From: Dehalobacterium formicoaceticum
Lineage (GTDB): Bacteria > Bacillota > Dehalobacteriia > Dehalobacteriales > Dehalobacteriaceae
NCBI RefSeq assembly: GCF_002224645.1
Contig: NZ_CP022121.1
Span: 1,742,501-1,806,500 of the forward strand
DNA length: 64,000 bases
Direction: 5' to 3'
Positions 35,545 through 44,713 of the stretch are shown in pieces. Positions within the stretch are counted from its first letter, which is position 1; the number at the start of each line of letters is the position of its first letter. The position numbers and the translations under genes are program-made. The notes under the pieces were generated by a model. That model was not told where the DNA came from. It saw only the letters and a list, made by a program, of their open reading frames with translations, and did no database searches.

Positions 35545-36333
35545 ATGAATAAACAATTTATCAAAACAATTGCTTTAGTTACTTTGTTGACCTTTGGAGT
35601 TGCTTTAGGTGGATATGCCTTTACATCAGGTTATAGTAGTTTTGCGGAACTGGCTGCAGCGGAAGATCCTTCAAGCTATAACGTTAAAACCAGTGTTGTG
35701 GGCAGCAATACCACAATTTTAGCTATCCACGGGGGAGGTATTGAAAGAGGCACCTCAGAATTAGTACAGGCCTTGGGTAGGACAGGAAAATATAACACTT
35801 ACTCATTTGAAGGACTTAAAGCGAATGATAATGGCAGTCTATTTATAAAGGCCATAAATTTTGACGAACCAAAAGCTGTTAGTTTAGTTAATCAGTCAAA
35901 CTATACTGTTACTGTGATCGGAGCTGCCGGCGATGACGAAGTTACATATGTTGGCGGTCAGAATAAGTTATTGGCAGAATTGGTGAGATTGCATCTGACT
36001 ACTAAAGGGTATAATGTAAAAACCTTGGGTATTGCTGATCGTATTGCTGGTGTTATGGACAGCAATATCGTGAATAAGAATAAATTGTTTAATGGAAATT
36101 ATGAACTTGGCGGTGTTCAGATTGCTATCTCCAATGGATTAAGAGATAAGTTAGTATCTGATTCCGGTTCCTTAAATAATTATTCAGGCGCCATCGATCA
36201 AGCACTGAGCCAAAGCTGGCCAACAATGACTAAACTGATGAATAAGGTTAGTAAAAATAATAATTATAATGGGTTTATGAATCGTTTTAACCCCGAAAAG
36301 AAAAACTTTGATAAAAAGTCAATAAAGCATTAG
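35545..36333 (+). CDS. Second poly-gamma-glutamate hydrolase, exported; possible 3' frameshift
   Basis: This 262-residue exported protein has a signal-like N-terminus (IKTIALVTLLTFGVALGGYAF) and the PGA hydrolase core (AIHGGGIERGTSELVQAL, VTYVGGQN, VQIAISNGLRDKL). It is a paralogue of the gene at 32458. The annotated frame ends in TAG at 36331. Adding one A to the A-run at 36313-36317 would instead continue with VNKALEKGANNPTELIENV to a TAA at 36393-36395, a plausible native tail. The core enzyme is complete either way. Confidence 0.8.
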   Translation: MNKQFIKTIALVTLLTFGVALGGYAFTSGYSSFAELAAAEDPSSYNVKTSVVGSNTTILAIHGGGIERGTSELVQALGRTGKYNTYSFEGLKANDNGSLFIKAINFDEPKAVSLVNQSNYTVTVIGAAGDDEVTYVGGQNKLLAELVRLHLTTKGYNVKTLGIADRIAGVMDSNIVNKNKLFNGNYELGGVQIAISNGLRDKLVSDSGSLNNYSGAIDQALSQSWPTMTKLMNKVSKNNNYNGFMNRFNPEKKNFDKKSIKH

Positions 36334-36418
36334 AAAAAGGCGCAAATAATCCCACTGAATTAATTGAAAATGTTAAAGAAGTAACAGAAGAGTAAGCGAA
36401 AAATCACAGTTAACAGAC

Positions 36419-36456
36419 GCCGGTCAAGTACTTATCAATAACTTGACCGGCCTTTT
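36419..36456 (+). terminator. Terminator of the pgs operon
   Basis: GCCGGTCAAGT and ACTTGACCGGC form a perfect 11-bp stem followed by CTTTT. The rest of the gap 36457-36776 is AT-rich and shows no supported gene. Confidence 0.85.
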
Positions 36457-36776
36457 AATCAACCATGTATGACGGAACTGTAATATTTGTTTATAAATTA
36501 AAAATACTTTTTAATATCATTGTAAATGGCTGGTAATAATCATCCAATAAAATATGATTATAAATGGAAAATTTCTGAAATGGAGCAACTATATGATAAA
36601 ATCAATGTATAAAGAAGCTCTGGTCAATATATTAATAACTTAAAGTCCCCAATATTAGCCCGGCATTAAGACATATATTCTTTTTGTCGGGCGTATTATG
36701 TATATTAGATAAAGTAGAACAGTTATTTGAACAATCATAAATGCAATTATGACAAACGAATACGGGGAGATAAAAA

Positions 36777-37478
36777 ATGTCTTATTTGGGAAAAGTATTA
36801 GTAATTGATGATGATCAGAATGTTCTGGAATTAATTAAACTATATGGGGAAAGAGAAGGCTTTAATGTTATAGGGATAGATGACGGTGATCTGGCGCTGG
36901 CAGCTTATGATAGAGAAAATCCTGATGTTGTAATTCTTGATATCATGCTCCCTGGGATCGATGGTCTTACATTATGCAGTAAGTTAAGGTCGATACGTAT
37001 GGTTCCGATAATTATGCTAACTGCGAAAGGGGAAGAGGCAGATCGTGTATTAGGTCTTGAAATGGGTGCAGATGATTATGTTTCGAAACCTTTTAGCCCG
37101 AGGGAACTTGTCGCAAGAATAAAAGCTGTTCAGCGGAGAACTCAGCCGTTAGATGCTTTAACTACATTTAATAAGTTAAAATACCTTGGATTAGAAATAG
37201 AAGGAGATATTAGAAGGGTGCATGTCAATGATTCAATCGTAGATTTAACACCCCGAGAATTTGATTTACTTTATCATCTGGCCCAGAATCCACGCCGTGT
37301 CTTTAAAAGAGAAGATTTATTAACAGCTGTATGGGGATATGACTATTTTGGAGATCAGCGTACTGTTGATGTTCATATTCGCAGGTTAAGGGAAAAATTA
37401 AAAAATCTGCCCTATGAATGTATTACAACAGTTTGGGGTGTTGGATATCAGTTTACACCTCCATCAAAGGAGGAATGA
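36777..37478 (+). CDS. OmpR-family response regulator
   Basis: This 233-residue protein has an N-terminal receiver (VIDDDQNVLELI, phospho-acceptor Asp in PDVVILDIMLPGIDG, Lys in DDYVSKPFSPREL) and a C-terminal OmpR-type winged helix (LTPREFDLLYHLAQNPRRVFKREDLLTAVWGYDYFGDQRTVDVHIRRLREKL). It is followed by a histidine kinase gene. Its place downstream of the pgs operon suggests, but does not prove, control of the poly-gamma-glutamate genes. Confidence 0.92.
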   Translation: MSYLGKVLVIDDDQNVLELIKLYGEREGFNVIGIDDGDLALAAYDRENPDVVILDIMLPGIDGLTLCSKLRSIRMVPIIMLTAKGEEADRVLGLEMGADDYVSKPFSPRELVARIKAVQRRTQPLDALTTFNKLKYLGLEIEGDIRRVHVNDSIVDLTPREFDLLYHLAQNPRRVFKREDLLTAVWGYDYFGDQRTVDVHIRRLREKLKNLPYECITTVWGVGYQFTPPSKEE

Positions 37479-37484
37479 TCCTAC

Positions 37485-39041
37485 TTGAATCAATCGATGC
37501 AGGACAAGAGAAATGGTCAAGGAGTTTTTAATAATATAATAGTTTTTTTAAATAAGATTAAACATAATCTGTCACAACAATATAATAAGAACATTTATAC
37601 CAGGATACTCTTTACCAATGTTGTAGTTTTTACAATAGCCCTTTTCGTGTTAATAAATTTTGCAAATTTTATAGTAACGCATTCCGTATATGACCAAGTT
37701 CAGCAGGATTTACTGCGTAAATCAAAAAGGGTTAATTATGCCTTAACTAATAAAAATATTTCAGCTGAACCCAAGAGCGGTAATCAGTTTGCAAATGAAA
37801 AAGAACTATTAAGGTTTTTGGCAGATAGTTTTAACATCAAGATTATTATATTTGACAAAGATGGAACAATACTAAGTACATCTGAGGAGCAGGAATTAGT
37901 CCCCCTAAGCAAAATAGATGCCAAATATACGGAGATGCTGATAAGTGGTGAAACCAAAGTAGCACGTATAACTGATAAGGAAACGGGTCAGCTTACTTTT
38001 ACAGCTTCCATTCCAATGGGAAATGTTGAAGATACTGAACATACAGTTGAAAAAGGCATATTTTTAGAATCTAAACCGGCTAATCTTGATGCAAGTCTAA
38101 ATAAAATGAGGTTGCTGATGCTTTTGGGAGGAATAATTGTTTTAATATTTATTATTTTTATTTCTCTTTACTTAGCAAATCGTATCTCAAGGCCTATTTC
38201 ACGATTAGTTACCAGTTTAGCAGAGTTTAATGGGGGTAACTACGTAATAAGCGATGAGAACAAATCCTTTGATGAAATAAATGATCTGGCAGATCAAATT
38301 AAAAAGCTAACTGTCAACTTAGAAGAAATTCAGTCCAAAAGTAATAAATATGAAGAAGAAAGAACAAGATTATTTGCAGAAATATCTCATGAATTACGCA
38401 CACCTCTTACTGCTGTTCAAGGATTTACTGAGGCCATTCGTGACGATGTTGTTGAAGATGAAATGCTGCAGAAAAAATATTTAGATATGATTTACGATCA
38501 AACAATACATATTAACAGACTGGTAGATGATATATTGTCCTTAAGCCGCATAGAAAGCGGTGATGTCACTGTAGGAAAATTACCTTTAGATTTAGTAGCA
38601 CTGGCTCATGGGGTAATAATGTCCATGGAGGATCTTGCTAACAATAATAACACCACAATTACGTTTAATAAAAATTCAGATGATGCTATTATGATAGGTG
38701 ATGTTGACAGAATGGAACAAATTATTAGAAATCTGCTTAAAAATGCCATCAATGCAACTGAAAATGGCAATATAAAGGTCACAATAGATTCGAATGAAAG
38801 TGATATCCTCTTTAGCATTGAAGATACTGGGGTAGGAATATCTCCGGAAGAACTACCCCATATTTGGGATCGGTTTTATCGGGCTAAGCATCAACGAAAC
38901 ACTGATTTAGAGGTGAAAGGGACTGGGTTAGGGCTGGTAATTGTTAACAAACTTGTTAAACTCCAAGATGGGAAAATTGATGTTGAAAGTCAATTAGGTA
39001 AAGGAACAATATTTCGTCTAAGTTTTCCCAGGGTGATATGA
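37485..39041 (+). CDS. Membrane sensor histidine kinase
   Basis: This 518-residue kinase has two membrane helices (about residues 40-65 and 205-230), an extracellular sensor between them, a HAMP segment (LANRISRPISRLVTSLAEF), the HisKA phosphoacceptor (FAEISHELRTPLTAVQGF) and the ATPase N, G1 and G2 boxes (NLLKNAINATENG, DTGVGIS, GTGLGLVI). It pairs with the preceding response regulator. The start is TTG, six bases after the stop of that gene. Confidence 0.92.
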   Translation: MNQSMQDKRNGQGVFNNIIVFLNKIKHNLSQQYNKNIYTRILFTNVVVFTIALFVLINFANFIVTHSVYDQVQQDLLRKSKRVNYALTNKNISAEPKSGNQFANEKELLRFLADSFNIKIIIFDKDGTILSTSEEQELVPLSKIDAKYTEMLISGETKVARITDKETGQLTFTASIPMGNVEDTEHTVEKGIFLESKPANLDASLNKMRLLMLLGGIIVLIFIIFISLYLANRISRPISRLVTSLAEFNGGNYVISDENKSFDEINDLADQIKKLTVNLEEIQSKSNKYEEERTRLFAEISHELRTPLTAVQGFTEAIRDDVVEDEMLQKKYLDMIYDQTIHINRLVDDILSLSRIESGDVTVGKLPLDLVALAHGVIMSMEDLANNNNTTITFNKNSDDAIMIGDVDRMEQIIRNLLKNAINATENGNIKVTIDSNESDILFSIEDTGVGISPEELPHIWDRFYRAKHQRNTDLEVKGTGLGLVIVNKLVKLQDGKIDVESQLGKGTIFRLSFPRVI

Positions 39042-39052
39042 TTTGTCCTATC

Positions 39053-39087
39053 AAAGCGCTGCTGAAACACTGCAGTGCTTTTTTTAT
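39053..39087 (+). terminator. Terminator of the two-component operon
   Basis: AAAGCGCTGC and GCAGTGCTTT-type arms, with one mismatch, are followed by a run of T. Confidence 0.75.
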
Positions 39088-39189
39088 TAAATATTAACGA
39101 AAGATTTACCTGGATTTAATCTTATTTTTACATTGGCATCCTATAATAAAAGTACTTTAATAAAAAAATTAATGGAGTAGTGAAAAGAA

Positions 39190-39921
39190 ATGACAAATCA
39201 AAACAAAAACGTGCTTGAAGAAAAAGTGCTCACTGAATTAAATATAAGAAAAGGTATTTTTGAAACAAGTGCAGCCCAAAAGAATGCCCTTGATCTGAAA
39301 GTTCAGGTGGAAATTGCCTTTGATAGTTCAGGATCCATGCCTCCCCTCTATCGAAACGGTACGGTTCAAGCAATCATTGAGGCAATATTCCCCTTTGCAT
39401 CATATTTTAATCAAGAAAAAGAATTAAATTTATGCACATTTTCCCATGATGTAAAAAAGCATAAGTCGGTTACAGAGTCCAATTTATATAACTATACCTT
39501 AGATGAAATCTTTAAAAATCGAAAGTTCCCCTTATGCGGCAGAAGAGAATTCTATCCTTTGATGCATGATATTTTCACCAGAGATCAAGAAGCGGACAAT
39601 CAGGATTGTACCCGATTGGTGTTCATCGTAACCAACGGCAATGCTTATGACCAGGATCGTTATCAGGAACTCCTTCTGGAAAGTTCCCACAAAAATATCT
39701 TTTGGCAGTTTATCAGTTTGGAAACTGCCCTGCAAGGAAATCTTCTTAACAAAGAGCTCCTGGCCGGTCAAGGAGCCAATAACATCGGTTTCTTAGGATT
39801 TCCTATTGACAGACCTGTTTTTCATAAAAGATTCTACGATCTCTTTTTGAACAAATTCTTACTCTGGGAAAAAGAAGCCAGACTGAAAGGAATTATTTCA
39901 AGAAGATCTCAGGTTGCTTAA
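39190..39921 (+). CDS. TerF-like von Willebrand A domain protein
   Basis: This cytoplasmic 243-residue vWA protein has a MIDAS-like motif DSSGSMPPLY near residue 47, followed by NGTVQAIIEAIFPFA and a TerF-type core (FIVTNGNAYD). Such proteins occur in tellurium-resistance and stress clusters with TerD partners, none of which is here. It stands alone between terminators, upstream of pylB. Its role is unknown. Confidence 0.72.
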   Translation: MTNQNKNVLEEKVLTELNIRKGIFETSAAQKNALDLKVQVEIAFDSSGSMPPLYRNGTVQAIIEAIFPFASYFNQEKELNLCTFSHDVKKHKSVTESNLYNYTLDEIFKNRKFPLCGRREFYPLMHDIFTRDQEADNQDCTRLVFIVTNGNAYDQDRYQELLLESSHKNIFWQFISLETALQGNLLNKELLAGQGANNIGFLGFPIDRPVFHKRFYDLFLNKFLLWEKEARLKGIISRRSQVA

Positions 39922-39970
39922 TTTGCTTAAATAAGGTTTGGCAAGCAGTTAACAGAGGTATTGTTTACTT

Positions 39971-40015
39971 GGCTTAAAGATCGTCTTAACAAAGACGATC
40001 TTTAAGCCATTTTTT
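39971..40015 (+). terminator. Terminator after the vWA gene
   Basis: GGCTTAAAGATCGTCT and its complement form a 16-bp perfect stem followed by ATTTTTT. Confidence 0.93.
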
Positions 40016-40152
40016 GATTAAAAAGTACACATCAACACTCGGTTTTGTTTACATTAAAAGCTAAAATTTCAAAGGATATCCCGGTAAAAGTATAGAAGAT
40101 CATAAAACAAATAGAGTATAAAAGATTATAAAAAACAAAGTGGGTGATTGGG

Positions 40153-41270
40153 ATGATGTCAACGCATCGAGCAAGGTATCTGGAACAAATACTGGAAAAG
40201 GCTTATCAAGAAATCACTTTATCAAAAAAAGAGATTACTTATTTATTAGGATTAAAGCAGGGGGAAGAAATGAACCAGGTCTTTCAGATGGCAGAGACCC
40301 TGCGCCAAAGGTATTTCGGAGATAAAATCTTTATGTATGGGTTTGTCTATTTTTCTACCTATTGCCAAAAGGATTGCGCCTTTTGCCTTTATCGAAAATC
40401 AAATCATAGCTTACAGCGCTATCGGAAAAGTGAGGCAGAAATCCTGGAGATTGCCTGTTCTTTAAAAGAGTCCGGTGTTCATTTGCTTGACTTGACCATG
40501 GGGGAAGATCCTCAATATTTGTGCCGGGATCAAGAAGGGGTGGACAAACTTTGCGGCGTGATCGAAAAGGTGAAAAAAATACCGGTTTACCTTTAATGGT
40601 TTCTCCCGGTGTAGTTTCAGGAACCGTGCTTAAAAGGTTCAGGGATATCGGTGTCAATTGGTATGCTTTATATCAGGAAACCCATACCCGTTCATTGTAC
40701 GCCAAATTAAGGTTGCAGCAGGATTATGATCAACGTCTCCAGGCAAAAAAAACAGCTCATCAAATCGGGATGCTTATCGAAGAAGGATTGCTTACGGGTA
40801 TTGGGGATCAGGGTGAGGATGTGGTAAATTCTCTACTCGTGATGGAAGATTTAAGGGCGGAACAGGTCAGGGTGATGAGTTTTATTCCTCAGGAAAGGAC
40901 ACCCATGGAAAATTGGTTCTCCCCGCCCCGGGTCCGGGAGTCTTTGATTATCGCTATTATGAGAATTATGTTTCCCGATCGTTTGATTCCCGCCTCCCTG
41001 GATGTGGATGGCATCAACGGCCTGAAACAAAGGCTGGCAGCAGGGGCCAATGTTGTAACCTCCATTATCCCTTCCCAGTCGGGACTGGCTGGGGTGTCAA
41101 ACTCCGATTTGGATATTGAGGATGGGAACAGAACGGTATATCGGGTCACAAACATTCTGGAAGAACTGAATTTAGCACCCGCCTCCCTTGATGAATACAT
41201 GTATTGGCTCGATCAAAGAACAAGTTTGGTCCGGCCCGAATTGGATTATGGAAGAGAACTCTTAGGCTAA
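40153..41270 (+). CDS. pylB: Pyrrolysine biosynthesis radical SAM protein PylB, frame disrupted
   Basis: PylB is the radical SAM methylornithine synthase, the first step from lysine to pyrrolysine. The first part holds GFVYFSTYCQKDCAFCLYRKSN with the CxxxCxxC cluster and GVHLLDLTMGEDPQYL, both characteristic of PylB. The frame then breaks in the A7 run at 40573-40579: the zero frame ends at a TAA 18 bases later, while the -1 frame continues LPLMVSPGVVSGTVLK, NWYALYQETHTRSLY and a complete C-terminus. One extra A would give an intact protein of about 372 residues. It could be an assembly error, slippage or a true lesion. No other pyl gene is adjacent. Confidence 0.88.
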
Positions 41271-41296
41271 AGGTATCCCTTTCCTGGACAAAGGAA

Positions 41297-42775
41297 TTAT
41301 CCCTTTAAACCGGCAAGATGATATGTTCTGATTTTCTGATGCAGGTATTGCCGAGAAATGCCCAGGGACAAGGCTGTTTTTGTAATATTTCCTTGATGTT
41401 GGACCAGGGAGGTCTTAATCAGGTTTTTTTCTGTTTCCAGCAATGTGCTTTTTAAGGTTCCTTGATGGACCGGGGCTTCTGGAAGACGATCTGATTGACC
41501 TAGCCTTTCCCGGAAGGACTCCGACAAATGGCTTATGTTTAAGACCTTATCTTCGGCTTGGACAAAATTCATACCGTTTTCAATGAAGTTCTTTAATTCC
41601 CGGATATTCCCCGGCCAGTCATATTGGTAAAACTGTTGCAGAAGATCGTCTGAAATCTGATTAATTAACAGACCAAACTCCTGATTATAATGCTGGATGA
41701 AATGGATGGCCAGGATACCGATATCTTCTTTGCGCTCCCTGAGGGGAGGAATATTAATCGTAACGGTCGCCAAACGAAAGTACAAGTCTGGACGAAATGT
41801 TTGATTTTCTATCGCTTCCAGGGGATCGGTATTGCTGGAACTGATAATCCTGCAATTGAGGGCGGTTTGCTTTTCACTCCCCAGTCTGCGTACGGTTTTT
41901 TCCTGGAGAACTCTTAATAATTTCGATTGCAGGGGCAGGGACATGGAATTAATTTCATCTAAATAAACGGTGCCGTCTGCTGCCTGCTCAAAAAGGCCGG
42001 GCATATCCGTCGCACCGCTGAACGCTCCTTTTACAGTGCCAAAGAGCAGACTTTCCAGGAGCGTATCCGGAATGGCGGCACAATTAATAGGGATAAATGG
42101 TTCCCCGCTATGAAGAGCAGCATTATGAATGCCATGGGCAAAAAGCTCCTTGCCGGTTCCTGTTTCCCCTACGATTAAGACATGGGAATTGTGTACCGCA
42201 ATTTTGCGCGCTTCTGCAATTATTTCCTGGATTTTCTGGTTGACACTGATGATATCTTCCAGATGATACCCATTTTCCAGGGAGAGCTTTTGATCTTGAT
42301 CAAAGAATTGTTTATGGATGTTTAAGGTCGTGGCAATAAAATCACCCATTTGATTCATATTGCGGAAAATGACAAAAACTGCTGCGATTTTACCTTGATC
42401 AAAAAAAGGATAAGCGCTGAAAATCATATTGGTTTTTCTGCCGTCTTTGGAGCGAAACCAATAAGGTTGTTCAGTGACGGGGATTCCGGTTTTCAAGATC
42501 ATTTTTGTCACTTCATCTGAAAAATAAAAAGGTTGGGGATAAACCTCATCCTCTTTTTTTCCCAATATATCCTCTCTGTTGAAACCTTCCAATTTTTCCG
42601 CTTCCCGATTGTAGAGAATGAATTCATCCCTTTCATTGACGGCGAGTACCGATTCATGGACTTTATCCAGGATTGTTTTCAATAATTGATTTTCTCTTCC
42701 CAGAGCCTCGTTTTCCTCTTCCAGTCTTTTGGCCCGATCACCATCATCTGATCTATTCAAATCGATTACCTCCAA
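41297..42775 (-). CDS. Sigma-54-dependent activator with GAFSGA loop
   Basis: This 492-residue PAS-AAA-Fis activator has a PAS domain at about residues 35-135, Walker A GETGTGKE, Walker B TVYLDE and a C-terminal helix-turn-helix (GNITKTALSLGISRQYLHQKIR). The sigma-54 contact loop reads GAFSGA rather than GAFTGA, an unusual substitution at the contact threonine. It is divergent from the APC permease gene and closely related to the activator at 44819. Likely targets are the permease and methylamine genes. Confidence 0.88.
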   Translation of the reverse strand: MEVIDLNRSDDGDRAKRLEEENEALGRENQLLKTILDKVHESVLAVNERDEFILYNREAEKLEGFNREDILGKKEDEVYPQPFYFSDEVTKMILKTGIPVTEQPYWFRSKDGRKTNMIFSAYPFFDQGKIAAVFVIFRNMNQMGDFIATTLNIHKQFFDQDQKLSLENGYHLEDIISVNQKIQEIIAEARKIAVHNSHVLIVGETGTGKELFAHGIHNAALHSGEPFIPINCAAIPDTLLESLLFGTVKGAFSGATDMPGLFEQAADGTVYLDEINSMSLPLQSKLLRVLQEKTVRRLGSEKQTALNCRIISSSNTDPLEAIENQTFRPDLYFRLATVTINIPPLRERKEDIGILAIHFIQHYNQEFGLLINQISDDLLQQFYQYDWPGNIRELKNFIENGMNFVQAEDKVLNISHLSESFRERLGQSDRLPEAPVHQGTLKSTLLETEKNLIKTSLVQHQGNITKTALSLGISRQYLHQKIRTYHLAGLKG

Positions 42776-43232
42776 ACATCAGCCCGGTTTCATAATCACG
42801 AGAATAAATATACTAATCATTAATTTTCTTGTGCATTTATTATATGATGTCCGCTAAATATTTACAATCGAAGAAAATTTATATGAAAATATAGATTTAA
42901 AATACATAAGACAAGATATTAAACACAATTGAACAATAAATTTTTCATATCCAAAAAAAATTACAAGGGTAGATGATTGCTTGATGTTGAAAACTATTTG
43001 ATTATTAAAATAAACTATTAATTTATATTAATTAAAAATTAAATTTTGCGGAAGGTGTGCTGAATTCTTGTTTTTGATTTTAAGGAGGTGATATTTTATT
43101 GCTCCGGATTAAATGATAAGAAGAGGGTTGAGGATTGTTAGTTTTTAGGATGAGTCGGTAAGAGACGGGAAGAGACAAGTGTTATGGATGGTAATGAGCG
43201 GTTCTATTAAACCGGATAAAGGGGTGTATATA
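42776..43232 (+). other. AT-rich intergenic region before the permease
   Basis: The gap holds no supported gene. AGGGTAGATGATTGCT (42967-42982) has the GG-N10-GC spacing of a sigma-54 promoter but a poor -24 box. An AGGAGGTG at 43083 is followed by no useful frame. Transcription of the permease probably starts here under the divergent activator. Confidence 0.3.
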
Positions 43233-44645
43233 TTGGAAAGAACATTAGATTGGAAACAAGGCTTGGCAATTGCTCTGGGCGTACCCTTATTGATCTTGCC
43301 TTCTATCGGTTATTTTACAAGTTATGTGTGGGGGTTTTCAATTATTATTTGGATTCTTTCGATTACCCAGGGTTTTATTCAGAATTTTGCCTATGGTGAG
43401 TTAGCCTCAAGGTATCCGGAGGCGAGTGGTTTACCGGGTTTTGTTCAAGTAATCTTTAAAGGTAATACAGATAATGAATATTGCGCAAGCAAATTTATCG
43501 GTGGCTTTAGTGCATGGGGATATTGGTTTGCCTGGAACCCTGTACTGGCAATATATTCCATATTAATTGGCACTTATCTTCATGGGTTGATTCCGGCATT
43601 TAATAATGTTCCTGTCTATTTCTTGTCTTTAGCTTCCGGCATCGTTATTTTTGGTTTCCTGATTTTAATTAACTGGAAGGGGGTTGCGGGGGGAGCTAAA
43701 TTAGGATATATTCTTGCCGTGTTTTCAATTACACCTCTCATGTTCATCTCGATTTCTACTTTTTTTACCGGCAGTTTCCATGTGGGTAATATTACCAATT
43801 ATATGCTGCCTTTAGATTGGCAATGGGATTCAGCGCATATTATTATCTTACTTGGTCTGATGGCTATGGCTCAATGGAGCGCATGTGCGTGGGAAACAGC
43901 GGCTATTTATGCACCCGAATATAAAAATCCTAAAAAGGATATTCCCAAAGCTTTATTCGTATGTGGTATCTTTTGCATTTTTACCTTTGTTGTGGTCCAA
44001 ATGGCATGTGTTGGCACACTGGGGGTTGAGGCAATTATTGCCGAACCTTATTCCCCAATGTTAGGTCTGGCCCAGATATCATTAGGTGATATCGGTGTTC
44101 TGATCGCAATTCCGATGCTTTTGGCATCAATGGTGTTAATTATTCAAACCGGGCTTCTGGGCTCGTCCAAAGCGATGCAATCTATGGCGCAGGAGGGTAA
44201 TCTGCCTCAAATATTAGGTAAATCTAATATACATAATGTGCCGATTGTAGCGATGATAATTATTTCATTATTTAATTTGGTATTAATTGGCTTAGGCAAT
44301 CCTTCCACCATTTTAGCGGCATCAGCCTTGGGTTATTCCGTGGCCAATGGTATCAGTCTGTTTGCTTATTTTAAAGCAAGCAAAACTGCTCCTCAGGTAA
44401 AAGATGATGAATATTTTAAAGCACCCAAGGGTTGGAAGTATTTGGCTCTTGCTTGTGGGATCTTAAATATTCCATTATATTTTATCGGTATTACGATGAT
44501 TAACATCTTGGATTTTGGCTTACAGTCAGCTTTAATTGGACTTATCGTTCTCTTGCTCTATGTTCCATTATGGTATTATTCTAAATGCGAAGCCAGAGAC
44601 CGGAGGATCATGGATCATCAAAAGAACCTGGGTGGCAGTAATTAA
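43233..44645 (+). CDS. APC-superfamily permease
   Basis: The protein has about 470 residues and some twelve membrane helices of the amino acid/polyamine/organocation type, with GLAIALGVPLLILP at the N-terminus and IQTGLLGSSKAMQSMAQEG, typical of helix 8 and loop regions. I chose the TTG at 43233, six bases after AAAGGGGTG; an upstream GTG at 43179 lacks a good ribosome site. It lies between two related sigma-54 activators and upstream of mttB, so it may import trimethylamine or a quaternary amine. That substrate is inference. Confidence 0.78.
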   Translation: MERTLDWKQGLAIALGVPLLILPSIGYFTSYVWGFSIIIWILSITQGFIQNFAYGELASRYPEASGLPGFVQVIFKGNTDNEYCASKFIGGFSAWGYWFAWNPVLAIYSILIGTYLHGLIPAFNNVPVYFLSLASGIVIFGFLILINWKGVAGGAKLGYILAVFSITPLMFISISTFFTGSFHVGNITNYMLPLDWQWDSAHIIILLGLMAMAQWSACAWETAAIYAPEYKNPKKDIPKALFVCGIFCIFTFVVVQMACVGTLGVEAIIAEPYSPMLGLAQISLGDIGVLIAIPMLLASMVLIIQTGLLGSSKAMQSMAQEGNLPQILGKSNIHNVPIVAMIIISLFNLVLIGLGNPSTILAASALGYSVANGISLFAYFKASKTAPQVKDDEYFKAPKGWKYLALACGILNIPLYFIGITMINILDFGLQSALIGLIVLLLYVPLWYYSKCEARDRRIMDHQKNLGGSN

Positions 44646-44653
44646 GTTCCCGT

Positions 44654-44690
44654 AAAAAGAAGACCCTGACGTTGTCGGGGTCTTCTCTTT
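44654..44690 (+). terminator. Terminator after the permease
   Basis: AAAAAGAAGACCCTGAC and GTCGGGGTCTTCTCTTT pair with one or two mismatches around a short loop. It also has an A-rich side that could serve the opposite strand. Confidence 0.8.
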
Positions 44691-44713
44691 ACTCTTTACG
44701 ATATGCAATTTAA

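Noticed and set aside
40570-40582. Programmed -1 frameshift in pylB as the preferred explanation
   Set aside because: The zero-frame heptamer is G-AAA-AAA, not a good X-XXY-YYZ site, no stimulatory hairpin is clear, and another gene shows the same one-A deficit, so assembly error ranks higher.
42967-42982. Sigma-54 promoter for the permease
   Set aside because: Only GG-N10-GC and TTGC agree; the -24 box reads AGGGTA. Too weak to call beside the near-consensus promoters elsewhere.
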